From Paraburkholderia sp. BCC1885 (lineage in GTDB: Bacteria; Pseudomonadota; Gammaproteobacteria; Burkholderiales; Burkholderiaceae): a stretch of 64,000 nt of DNA. The notes below the pieces were generated by a model that was not told the DNA's origin, did not search any database, and worked only from the letters and a program-made list of their open reading frames with translations. The position numbers and the translations under genes are program-made. How positions within the stretch are numbered: position 1 is the first letter of the stretch; each line of letters starts with the position of its first letter. The stretch spans positions 1-64,000 of the forward strand of contig NZ_CAAJGM010000209.1 in NCBI RefSeq assembly GCF_900996235.1. Direction: 5' to 3'. This document shows positions 1 to 6,662 of this stretch, piece after piece.

Positions 1-67
1 GCACGCCGGTCATGAAGACCAGGCCGAATGCGAGCAGATATTCAAAAGGGGAAGGATAGGTAGGCAT
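1..67 (-). CDS. Membrane protein, N-terminal fragment
   Basis: This is the first 22 codons of a leftward gene that runs off the window edge. The visible peptide begins MPTYPSPFEYLLAFGLVFMT, which is hydrophobic from about residue 10 onward, as in a first transmembrane helix. A GGGAG ribosome-binding site lies five bases before the ATG. The family cannot be named from so short a piece. It marks the left flank of the accessory island. Confidence 0.55.
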   Translation of the reverse strand, partial: MPTYPSPFEYLLAFGLVFMTGV

Positions 68-467
68 CACGGCTCCCGGGGAGGATTCGCCAGCACGGCA
101 TTGCGCGGGCGGAGTGGGCAGGCTGTTGCCGTGCTCGGGGCAGTGATATAGGTCTATCTTTCGTTTGAATCGGGATCGTTTGCATGCCTCCTATAGCTTC
201 CGTCTCAGTCGACCTGAAGCGGCCCTTCGCAAACCCGAACAGCTTGCCCGAAACCAGACGTTCGGGCGCGCCCGAGTGAGTCGATTCCGCTGCGTAGCCG
301 GCGACGTGAACGAACTAGTCTAGCTACATGCTGCGGACGACTCACACTGTGAGCCGGGGCGCTGAAACGACTGCTCCTTGGGAAGCGAGCAGCCGATTTC
401 TCCCATTGCTCGAATCTCTCAGGAAGTGGATCGCGCGTGGGCGAAATCTTGCCGTGCTTGCACGGCG
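68..467. other. Gene-free stretch at the left edge of the island
   Basis: These 400 bases lie between the partial membrane-protein gene and the HTH regulator gene. Open frames here encode arginine- and serine-rich peptides with no recognisable motif, and I take them to be chance frames. I found no tRNA, clear terminator or att-like repeat by eye. Confidence 0.4.
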
Positions 468-797
468 TCACATTAGCCGCTCGAGCGCGTCGACGAACGC
501 GGTAGCTGCCTCGGCATGACGATTGGAGCGCTTGATGATCGCCGCGAACCGCTCGACAACCCCTTGGGGCTCCGAGGGCGAACTAACGGCCTCAAGCTTT
601 TGCAAAGCTGCAAGCAACTTTTGCAAATTGCCGCTATCCCTTTTCATCTGGCCGTTTTCGAAGCGCGATAGTTGGCCGACGTTCACGGAAGTGATCTCGG
701 CGATTTCCGTAAGCGTCTTTCCGAGGGATTTTCGCCGCTCACGAAGCTCTGCGCCAAGCGCCTTCGGATCGGCGACAGGCTTGCGTCGCTGTTTCAT
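468..797 (-). CDS. Small XRE-like helix-turn-helix regulator
   Basis: This 109-residue protein has a basic N-terminus, then a Cro/C1-type helix-turn-helix at about residues 13-55 (LRERRKSLGKTLTEIAEI, then VGQLSRFENGQ). A C-terminal helix rich in Ala and Leu may dimerise. I start it at the ATG at 797, because upstream codons lack helix-turn-helix character and the reverse promoter leaves almost no leader before this ATG. It is divergent from the DUF4031-MazG-UDG operon. The inverted repeat between them suggests that it represses both directions, which is inference. It could be an antitoxin-type or phage-type control protein. Confidence 0.75.
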   Translation of the reverse strand: MKQRRKPVADPKALGAELRERRKSLGKTLTEIAEITSVNVGQLSRFENGQMKRDSGNLQKLLAALQKLEAVSSPSEPQGVVERFAAIIKRSNRHAEAATAFVDALERLM

Positions 798-817
798 TTT
801 GCATATAATTATGCAAA
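781..817 (+). promoter_or_regulatory. Divergent promoter with inverted-repeat operator
   Basis: A rightward sigma70-like promoter has TTGCGT at 781-786, a 17-base spacer and a perfect TATAAT at 804-809. It overlaps an exact inverted repeat, TTTGCATA (798-805) and TATGCAAA (810-817), separated by four bases. In the other direction TTGCTT and CATAAT (reverse of 808-813) are also 17 bases apart, so the HTH transcript would begin only a few bases before its ATG at 797. A protein bound to the repeat should block both promoters. I infer that the HTH protein binds here. Confidence 0.6.
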
Positions 818-838
818 TAAGTTTGCGAGAAAGCAAGT

Positions 839-1120
839 ATGGCCATCTACGTTGACGACGAGCTGATTCCCTGGCGCGGTAAGCTCTGGTGCCACTTGGT
901 AGCCGACACCCTTCCGGAACTGCATGCCTTCGCGCACCGATTGGGACTTCGCCAAGCCTGGTTCCAGGCGAAGTCTGCTTATCCACACTACGACGTGACG
1001 GTCAGCGTACGTGACCGCGCATTGGCCATGGGCGCTAGCATGGGCGATCGTCAGACCATCATCACGTGTGCAAAGCTCCTCAAACACGAGCTAAGATCAG
1101 AAGAACAGGCTGCGTCTTAG
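839..1120 (+). CDS. DUF4031 domain protein
   Basis: This 93-residue protein opens MAIYVDDELIPWRGKLWCHL, the typical start of the DUF4031 family. The later conserved patterns WFQ (about residue 41) and YPHYDV (about residues 48-53) are also present. The family is small and alpha/beta, and its biochemical role is not established. The gene is first in the rightward operon, 31 bases before the MazG-like gene. Its ATG lies about 23 bases after the predicted transcription start, with only a weak ribosome-binding site. Its position with nucleotide-handling enzymes suggests a role in the same process, but no activity can be claimed. Confidence 0.75.
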   Translation: MAIYVDDELIPWRGKLWCHLVADTLPELHAFAHRLGLRQAWFQAKSAYPHYDVTVSVRDRALAMGASMGDRQTIITCAKLLKHELRSEEQAAS

Positions 1121-1151
1121 TCCTGACACCGATGTGGGGCGGGGACAACGT

Positions 1152-2456
1152 ATGAAGAATTCTGGAAGCGCAGGCAACAGCCAGCCGCCGATGTCATTGC
1201 AGGCGTATCAGGCTCGAGCGGACGAGGCCAATCAGTTCAAAGGTAAGCCTGATGCGCTCAGCCAGCTGAGGTTTGGTCTCTTCGGCGAGGTGGGCGGCCT
1301 GCTCGCTGCAGTGAAGAAGTCGTATCGCGACTTCGGCATGGCCCAGCAGGCGGTCGTCAAGGAAGAACTCGGTGACTGCTTTTGGTACTTGACCGAGGTC
1401 TCTGTCGAGTATGGGCACGCGCTGCCCGAGGTCGGAGCGGCGGGACTGATCGAATTGCAACGCCGGTTCAGCGTCTCCAGTCCGCCGTCAATGAGGCAAC
1501 TCACGTTCTTGCCGTTCGATGGCGTCCACGCAATGTGCCATGAGCAGCTCCCCGCGCTCGACCGCACCAAACAGTTGTCCGACCTCGGCAGCCACGTCGG
1601 ACAACTCATGAGCATCACCGGCACGCCGGATCTCGTGAGTTCGACGCCCTTGGCGTTGCTCGCCGAACTCTTGGCCGACCTAGTGACCGTAGCGTGGATG
1701 TTCGACCTACGATTCGCCGATGTGGTCAGTGCCAATCTTGCGAAATTCGAATCCCGTTGGCCACAGGGGCGCGCACAGTACACCGCCCCGTTTGACAGTA
1801 CGTCGCCCCCCCATGAGCGATTCGAGCGCAAATTTGATGTGAATTTCATTGAGCGCTTCTATCACGAGGGCCAAGAAAATGAGCGGCCGTACGTCATTCA
1901 GCAAATACGAGGGGTCAACATTGGCGACCGCCTGACGGACAACCGCACAGAGCCCGACGGCTACCGATTTCACGATGTATTCCACCTTGCCTACATCGCG
2001 CATCTGGGGTGGTCGCCGGTCATCCGGGCCTTGTTAAAACTTAAGCGCAAGAGCGATCCGAAGCTTGATGAGAATGAGGACGGCGCCAGGGCCGCAATCA
2101 TCGAAGAAGGTATCGCGACATGGATCTTCAATCACGCCGACCATCGTGATTTCTATGAGAACACCGAGGTCGGCAAGCTCGAATACGGCTTGCTCAAGCA
2201 GGTGCAAGACATGGTCGAAGGCTACGAAGTCGCGGCCTGCCCGCTTTGGCAATGGGAGCAGGCCATCCTCGAGGGTTTCAAGGTTTTCCGACAATTGCGC
2301 GACGCCGGCAGTGGCATCGTCACCGTCGACATGGACGCGCATTCCATCACCTTCACCCCTCTCGAATTGCCGCCTGAGGCCGTCCTGCCGCCGAAGCCGC
2401 GTCGACCAAGGGAGATCGGTGCTACTTTGCCTCTCAAACCAGAGACGAGATCATGA
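1152..2456 (+). CDS. Tandem MazG-fold protein with MazG C-terminal-like domain
   Basis: The first all-alpha NTP-pyrophosphatase-like domain spans about residues 35-105, with FGLFGEVGG and EELGD motifs. In the usual ExxE/ExxD metal-binding pattern E46, E72 and D75 are present, but the second Glu is Gly49. A second, more degenerate copy follows at about residues 130-205 (LLAELLADL and FESRWP). The C-terminal half (about 220-425) carries the FHDVFHLAYIAHLGW and EEGIATW blocks seen in MazG C-terminal-domain proteins. MazG enzymes hydrolyse NTPs or dNTPs to monophosphates; whether this one is active is uncertain because of the lost ligand. I chose the ATG at 1152 over 1134 because GGGGA lies six bases upstream. 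It overlaps the next gene by four bases. Confidence 0.72.
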   Translation: MKNSGSAGNSQPPMSLQAYQARADEANQFKGKPDALSQLRFGLFGEVGGLLAAVKKSYRDFGMAQQAVVKEELGDCFWYLTEVSVEYGHALPEVGAAGLIELQRRFSVSSPPSMRQLTFLPFDGVHAMCHEQLPALDRTKQLSDLGSHVGQLMSITGTPDLVSSTPLALLAELLADLVTVAWMFDLRFADVVSANLAKFESRWPQGRAQYTAPFDSTSPPHERFERKFDVNFIERFYHEGQENERPYVIQQIRGVNIGDRLTDNRTEPDGYRFHDVFHLAYIAHLGWSPVIRALLKLKRKSDPKLDENEDGARAAIIEEGIATWIFNHADHRDFYENTEVGKLEYGLLKQVQDMVEGYEVAACPLWQWEQAILEGFKVFRQLRDAGSGIVTVDMDAHSITFTPLELPPEAVLPPKPRRPREIGATLPLKPETRS

Positions 2457-3124
2457 CTCCACGAGCATTCGTCGCCGCACTCGCGGACGTCCAATTACAC
2501 GATGTCTTTAATCCCTATCGCGACCATTGTGACGTACACGATCTAGCCAATGCGCCTGCGATGCGACGCAAGAATCTGCGCGACTATCTCGCTGCCGTCG
2601 AGAGTCTGGGCACGGACACGATCTGGATGGGCCGCGACCTCGGGTACCGGGGCGGCCGGCGCACCGGTTTAGCACTCACAGATGAAGCGCGACTGCCAAT
2701 GTTTGCGGCGTACTATCCAGGGGTCGTGCCGAGCAAGGCCACGAAAGGTCCATCGGTTGCCGAACGTACCGCAGCCGAGATCTGGGCGGTGCTTGCACGC
2801 CTGGAGCGACCGCCGCTGCTTTGGAACGTATTCCCGTTCCATCCGCACGATCCGGACGATCCGATGACTAACAGGCGGTTTGCTGCACGCGAACTATCGG
2901 AGGTCACCGATCTCAACCGAACGCTCATCACTTGGCTGGGCATTCGACGCATTGTGTGCATCGGGCAAGATGCCACGGCGTATGCGGCGACCTTCGGTGT
3001 CGAAGTGGAGTGTGTCCGCCATCCCAGCTACGGAGGCGTCACCGAGTTCCGGCAAGGCATGCAACGCATCTATGGCAACGAAATGAAGCCGGTTGAGGCT
3101 TCACCGCAAGTCGCGCTGTTTTGA
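2453..3124 (+). CDS. Uracil-DNA-glycosylase-like protein
   Basis: This 223-residue protein matches a UDG-superfamily branch in its main blocks: GYRGGRRTG (residues 64-72) followed by TDE, NVFPFHPHDP (125-134), and RHPSYGG (189-195), the usual HPS motif. Enzymes of the superfamily excise uracil or related bases from DNA. The EAPG segment often found at the first motif is RDLG here, so base specificity or activity may differ. The start codon overlaps the MazG-like stop in an ATGA, implying translational coupling. With the MazG-like protein it suggests control or sensing of abnormal nucleotides, which is inference. Confidence 0.75.
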   Translation: MTPRAFVAALADVQLHDVFNPYRDHCDVHDLANAPAMRRKNLRDYLAAVESLGTDTIWMGRDLGYRGGRRTGLALTDEARLPMFAAYYPGVVPSKATKGPSVAERTAAEIWAVLARLERPPLLWNVFPFHPHDPDDPMTNRRFAARELSEVTDLNRTLITWLGIRRIVCIGQDATAYAATFGVEVECVRHPSYGGVTEFRQGMQRIYGNEMKPVEASPQVALF

Positions 3125-3139
3125 GGGCTTGCCGAAACG

Positions 3140-3961
3140 TCACGCGTTTATGACGGCGTTCGTCGCCTCTACGCCGCCCCATTCGATCACATCGAGTTCC
3201 GCGTGCGTCGACAGGCAGCTGAGCGTTCCCACCTCGAGACCGCTCTCCTTCGCGACGAAGGACAGGAGTTGCCCCAAGCCGATTAGGTTGCCGAGCGCTC
3301 GTGCGCAGTAGTGATGCGCACGGTAAATCGCAGTCAGGTCGACAGCGTGGCCCTCGCCGCGGGGCACGCGTTTGAAGCTCAGATGCGAGAGGCAAGGAAG
3401 GCCTAGCCACTCCCGCATGTCGAAGGCCGGGTCGTATGTCGGTACATCCCCGCCAGCGTCAGTCTGAAGCTGCAGGTCTTCCTCGGGGTCAGCCACGCTC
3501 AACTCATACGTTGCAACGAACGAGACCTTCTTTCCATCCTTCCGCTGAGGCTGGCCTTCGGCGGCCAGCTTGTTCACCAGGTAATCGAGGGGATTAATCG
3601 TCGTGCCGGGCTCTCTGCCCGGCCGTTCGATCATCCGATGCGCGTAAGTACCCCAGGTGTTGGCCTTCTGTCCCCGCTTGAGCATCTCCTTGTACTTCTC
3701 GTAGTACCCCGGGCGTCCATACTGCTGGTACATCGCGACCGGAAAGATGGTCCCCGCGACGGTCCGCAGGGTTAGATTCTTATGGGCTAGCGCCTGATCG
3801 ACCCTGACCATCACTGCGTGGTCGTCCTCGGTCAGATCCAGAGGATGGGTGATCTCTAGCAGCAGGTTTTTCGCATGCCGTCCTCGCTGCGCGTTCAGAT
3901 GACGTGCAGCGGCCAGCCAGGTGGGAACAATGCGTTCGTGGGTGTGGAACAGCGTAGCCAT
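3140..3961 (-). CDS. Diverged thymidylate-synthase-like protein
   Basis: This 273-residue protein keeps the order of thymidylate-synthase landmarks. NTWGTYAHRM (about 101-110) resembles the YGxQW region. LPCLSHLSF (188-196) places C190 like the catalytic Cys of PPCHxxxQF. YRAHHYCARALGNLIGLGQL (213-232) corresponds to the RSxDxxLGxPFN stretch, with N225 kept. GLEVGTLSCLSTHAELD (241-257) corresponds to the GDxHIY region, with H253. The RSxD aspartate appears to be His. Synthases of this fold add one-carbon units to dUMP or dCMP; the substrate here is unknown. It is the last gene of the leftward operon, two bases after the peptidase gene, and ends 15 bases from the convergent glycosylase-like gene. 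Confidence 0.68.
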   Translation of the reverse strand: MATLFHTHERIVPTWLAAARHLNAQRGRHAKNLLLEITHPLDLTEDDHAVMVRVDQALAHKNLTLRTVAGTIFPVAMYQQYGRPGYYEKYKEMLKRGQKANTWGTYAHRMIERPGREPGTTINPLDYLVNKLAAEGQPQRKDGKKVSFVATYELSVADPEEDLQLQTDAGGDVPTYDPAFDMREWLGLPCLSHLSFKRVPRGEGHAVDLTAIYRAHHYCARALGNLIGLGQLLSFVAKESGLEVGTLSCLSTHAELDVIEWGGVEATNAVINA

Positions 3962-3963
3962 GG

Positions 3964-4599
3964 TTAGATCAGGAAGCCTTCAACGAGGAGGATGTCAAGG
4001 AGCGCCATGGGCATCCAGGCGTGACCCGCGAGGCCCCACGATGCTCCCCAGGAATTGCGCAAGAGCACGTGGCCTTCACCGGTGTCGGAGCTGATGCCCA
4101 CTCCAACACCAACGACGGCATGGTACTGATCTGGAAGGACAAAAGGATCGAAATCAATGACGCCGTCCTTAGGGGCCGTGAGCGCTTGGCAAACTTGGAC
4201 GACCAGGCCGACGGGTTTTCCACCGGTCAAGTGCGTTACCACTTCTGCTGCCGTCATGTCTTGCCGACGCGCTGACGGGGAAGCGTACAGCTCGAACTCA
4301 CCCGTCGGCTCGGCGAGAGGTGTGTCGTGACTGTCCTGCTGGTAAGGATAGAGCGTCTCGAGCGGCTGGCCCGGAGCGCAAATCGCGCCGAGGACATGGT
4401 CCATCTGGAAGCCGCGGCCCGGCTGCCAGTCACCAGACAGCTTTGCGGCGTAATGGCAGAGGAACTCAGCGCTCAGATGCGCGATGCCCTTGGCTGCGGC
4501 ATTAAGGTCAGATCCAGCGAAGACCAGGCAGGTGGGTCGCTGCCCCTGGTCCCGAGCGATGCCTATGCTGGCTGAGAGATCGATTTGAGTCGTGATCAT
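3964..4599 (-). CDS. Papain-like (C1A) cysteine peptidase
   Basis: All three catalytic positions of papain-family peptidases are visible in 211 residues: RDQGQRPTCLVFA with oxyanion Q18 and nucleophile C24, YHAVVGVGVG with H160, and LLRNSWGASWG with N182. There is no signal peptide, so the enzyme should act in the cytoplasm. There is also no long inhibitory propeptide, since the catalytic Cys is only 24 residues in. The ATG overlaps the last base of the upstream metallopeptidase gene, so the two are probably translated together. That partner carries a domain resembling inhibitors of this very peptidase family, so I read the pair as a peptidase and its inhibitor. Target proteins are unknown. 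Confidence 0.85.
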   Translation of the reverse strand: MITTQIDLSASIGIARDQGQRPTCLVFAGSDLNAAAKGIAHLSAEFLCHYAAKLSGDWQPGRGFQMDHVLGAICAPGQPLETLYPYQQDSHDTPLAEPTGEFELYASPSARRQDMTAAEVVTHLTGGKPVGLVVQVCQALTAPKDGVIDFDPFVLPDQYHAVVGVGVGISSDTGEGHVLLRNSWGASWGLAGHAWMPMALLDILLVEGFLI

Positions 4600-5675
4600 C
4601 AGGCGCGCTGCGTCCTCGCCAATCGCCGATCACGCTCGGGCTGGGGCAAGCCGTCCTCGAGCCGTTCGAACTCCGCGAACAAGCTGAGTTGATGGATGGC
4701 GGCCTGCTCCGGATGCCACGGTGCACGTTCGCTGAGCGAAATCGTTCTCTTCCTCGACTCCAACGTCGGTACAACCTCACTGTCATTGCCGTCGCCAGGA
4801 GATAGCAACTCGAGAGAGGTCGTCAGCTCGTAGCGCAGCGTCGAACCGTCACCGCCAACGGTGATTTCTGCCCCACGGCGCGGAGGCACGTGGCGCGCGT
4901 CGCGCACAAATGGTTTGAGCAAGAAACCCTCGCTTTGGGCTTCGTCGACTGACCAGAGGCGCCCCGCGCCGGCGTGGTTGGGCAGGTCGAAAACCATTTG
5001 GTCGCCCAGACCCGGCTCAAGGACGCGGTCCCGGTCCGCGTCCGTCAGCATCCAGACGTCGCTTCGAGAGTTGTTGGGAGCAGTGCCTCCGAGGATGTCG
5101 CGCTTGAGCGTGATCGGCTGGACCTCGACGATCCCGAGCGCCTCCGAGACGGTCAAGTGGCCTAGACGATTGAGCGACCACACCATGGCCTTGTAGCTCA
5201 TGCCCAGTCGCAACGACATCTGATAGACGACGGACGGATTGCGCAAGCTGTCGCGGCCCCAGCGTTGGCGGCGCATCGTCTGCGCAACCAGCCAAGAAGG
5301 TGCCAGCAGGGCGTACGCGAATTGATTCGCGGTGCGCTCAACAAGTGCTGCATTCTTTGAGACGTCAACCGTCGTATCGGCGGTGCTTTCGTGCCCGAGC
5401 GCGAAATGGCCGAGTTCGTGGGCGCAAGTCATGTGCACTAGGCCGCGCGGACGGTCCCAATTGACGATGATTCCAGGTGTTCCGTCCTCCAGCAGAAATC
5501 CGCCGAGCAGGAGTTCGAATTTCCGATACATGACAACGACGTCCGAGGCTGACGCAATGTGCTCGGCGTCGATCCGGGTGTAGCCCGCTTCGATGCGTTT
5601 TTTGGCTTCGAATTCCTCGAGAACTTCGGCCGCTCGGCGCGCCGCGGCCATCAGGGCGTCGTCGTCGGCCTTCAT
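4599..5675 (-). CDS. ImmA/IrrE metallopeptidase fused to a chagasin-like domain
   Basis: This is a 358-residue two-domain protein. The N-terminal half is an ImmA/IrrE-type zinc peptidase with HELGH at 86-90 and a likely third ligand E113 in ERTANQFA. Such enzymes cleave or destabilise XRE repressors. The C-terminal part resembles chagasin (I42) inhibitors of papain-like peptidases. PNHAGAGRLW (232-241) resembles the NPTTGYxW loop, a glycine-rich loop follows near 272-279, and SERAPW (315-320) resembles the RPW loop. A zinc peptidase joined to a cysteine-peptidase inhibitor, beside a C1A peptidase, is unusual. The gene overlaps the XRE gene by four bases upstream. The zinc-peptidase call is firm; the inhibitor call is a motif-level inference. 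Confidence 0.78.
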   Translation of the reverse strand: MKADDDALMAAARRAAEVLEEFEAKKRIEAGYTRIDAEHIASASDVVVMYRKFELLLGGFLLEDGTPGIIVNWDRPRGLVHMTCAHELGHFALGHESTADTTVDVSKNAALVERTANQFAYALLAPSWLVAQTMRRQRWGRDSLRNPSVVYQMSLRLGMSYKAMVWSLNRLGHLTVSEALGIVEVQPITLKRDILGGTAPNNSRSDVWMLTDADRDRVLEPGLGDQMVFDLPNHAGAGRLWSVDEAQSEGFLLKPFVRDARHVPPRRGAEITVGGDGSTLRYELTTSLELLSPGDGNDSEVVPTLESRKRTISLSERAPWHPEQAAIHQLSLFAEFERLEDGLPQPERDRRLARTQRA

Positions 5676-6040
5676 GGCGCGCGCCTCTTGGATTTCGGCG
5701 AGTTCTTCAGAAATGCCGCAAAGCGGGCAAGCTCGTCCATGTCGCTGTCAGACATGCCCTTTGTTGCGCGCGCAAGGAAAGCAACGCGTGTATCGTCGGC
5801 GGGAGCGTTTCCCGTCAACAAGTAGTCCACGGTTCTGCCGTACAGCTCGCTCAGCTTGTTTAACTCGAACGCCTCGACTTTTCGGGTGCCGGATTCAATA
5901 TGACCTACAGCTGGCCGGGAAACCGAGAGCGCGAACGCCACCTCTTCCTGCGAGAGGCCGACGTACTCCCGAGCTTCCCTCAGACGCCGGCCCAGCTGCA
6001 TTCGGTCTGGCTCCTCGGGGCCGCCAGTTACGCGGCTCAT
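5672..6040 (-). CDS. XRE-family repressor of the peptidase operon
   Basis: This 122-residue protein has a Cro/C1-type helix-turn-helix at about residues 16-70, with LGRRLREAREYVGLSQEEVA, then SRPAVGHIESGTRKV and LNKLSELYGRTVDYLL. A short helical tail (about 92-112) follows. XRE proteins encoded beside ImmA/IrrE peptidases are usually their substrates: cleavage relieves repression. The gene overlaps its neighbours on both sides by four bases, so it is locked into the operon. The perfect inverted repeat in the operon promoter is a natural binding site. Autorepression relieved by the adjacent peptidase is inference from known XRE-ImmA pairs. Confidence 0.85.
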   Translation of the reverse strand: MSRVTGGPEEPDRMQLGRRLREAREYVGLSQEEVAFALSVSRPAVGHIESGTRKVEAFELNKLSELYGRTVDYLLTGNAPADDTRVAFLARATKGMSDSDMDELARFAAFLKNSPKSKRRAP

Positions 6041-6315
6041 GACTTCGACTTCTTGGCTACATAGGCCAGTGCAGTCGCGCCAAGCTTGTTGACGAATTCA
6101 TCCTTCGTCTTGTAGCCGCCAGCCTGAATGATGGAATTTGGTAGCTTCATCCCGGTGATCTTGTCCAAGGTCACTAATACCTCGACCGCGATCATGGATT
6201 CGACTGGGCCGACGAGCTCATCTACTGTGGTCGCCGCTCCGTCTTCCGCGGGAATCGCGTGCTCCTCCCAAAAATCTTCCAATGCGGCCTTGATCTTATC
6301 TGCCAGTTCACTCAT
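6037..6315 (-). CDS. Acyl-carrier-protein-like protein
   Basis: This 92-residue protein resembles carrier proteins. TVDELVGPVESMIAVEVLVT (residues 30-49) aligns with the ACP helix II region, where VES replaces the usual ADS and S40 takes the place of the phosphopantetheine serine. The following LDKITGMKLP matches the helix III approach of ACP, and GGYKTKDEFV resembles the last helix. The start at 6315 has a perfect GGAGG six bases upstream; the open frame continues further but without a site. It is first in the operon, ahead of the XRE gene. Whether S40 is modified is untested, since the usual Asp before it is Glu. The call is fold-level only. Confidence 0.6.
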   Translation of the reverse strand: MSELADKIKAALEDFWEEHAIPAEDGAATTVDELVGPVESMIAVEVLVTLDKITGMKLPNSIIQAGGYKTKDEFVNKLGATALAYVAKKSKS

Positions 6316-6341
6316 CTCGGCCTCCAATAAATCGACATTCA

Positions 6342-6380
6342 ATGTACGAAAATCGTACATCAAGAATCCAGCGGGCGCAA
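6342..6380 (-). promoter_or_regulatory. Promoter and operator of the peptidase operon
   Basis: On the minus strand TTGCGC (reverse of 6375-6380) and TACGAT (reverse of 6352-6357) form a sigma70-like promoter with a 17-base spacer. The -10 box sits inside a perfect inverted repeat, ATGTACGA (6342-6349) and TCGTACAT (6353-6360), separated by AAA. A bound repressor would occlude the polymerase. The start codon of the first gene is about 27 bases further on. The XRE protein is the likely ligand. Confidence 0.62.
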
Positions 6381-6662
6381 GCGATCGACGACGTGCAGTT
6401 ACACTGCGGACGTTCGGTGCCCAGAACCACATGCGTTGGAAACAACTTTCAGCGCATCGAACGACGCGGCCCCTGGTCGGTCGCCAGCCAGAAATCGACT
6501 TCCGTGCTGGCGCTGGTATCGCGCCATTGGCGCGTGAGGAGGAAGCCTTGTTGAAGCTCGGTCAAACCGAAATCCAGATGTATACGTTCCGGGGGTTATT
6601 GTGCATCGAATAGACCATCCGACCTCGTCGCCGTTTTTCTTGGCGGTGAGAATGTCGTGCGG
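6381..6662. other. Gene-free right border of the island
   Basis: These 282 bases separate the island promoter from the end of the LysR gene. No open frame here resembles a known protein. The stretch may hold the right junction of the island, but I see no recognisable att site, tRNA or terminator. Confidence 0.35.

Noticed and set aside
205..471. An 88-residue minus-strand frame left of the HTH gene
   Set aside because: Arg/Ser-rich, no motif, no ribosome-binding site, and it overlaps the end of the HTH gene.
798..986. An upstream extension of the HTH gene to 986
   Set aside because: It would run through the promoter, the operator and the start of the DUF4031 gene, and the added residues lack any fold character.
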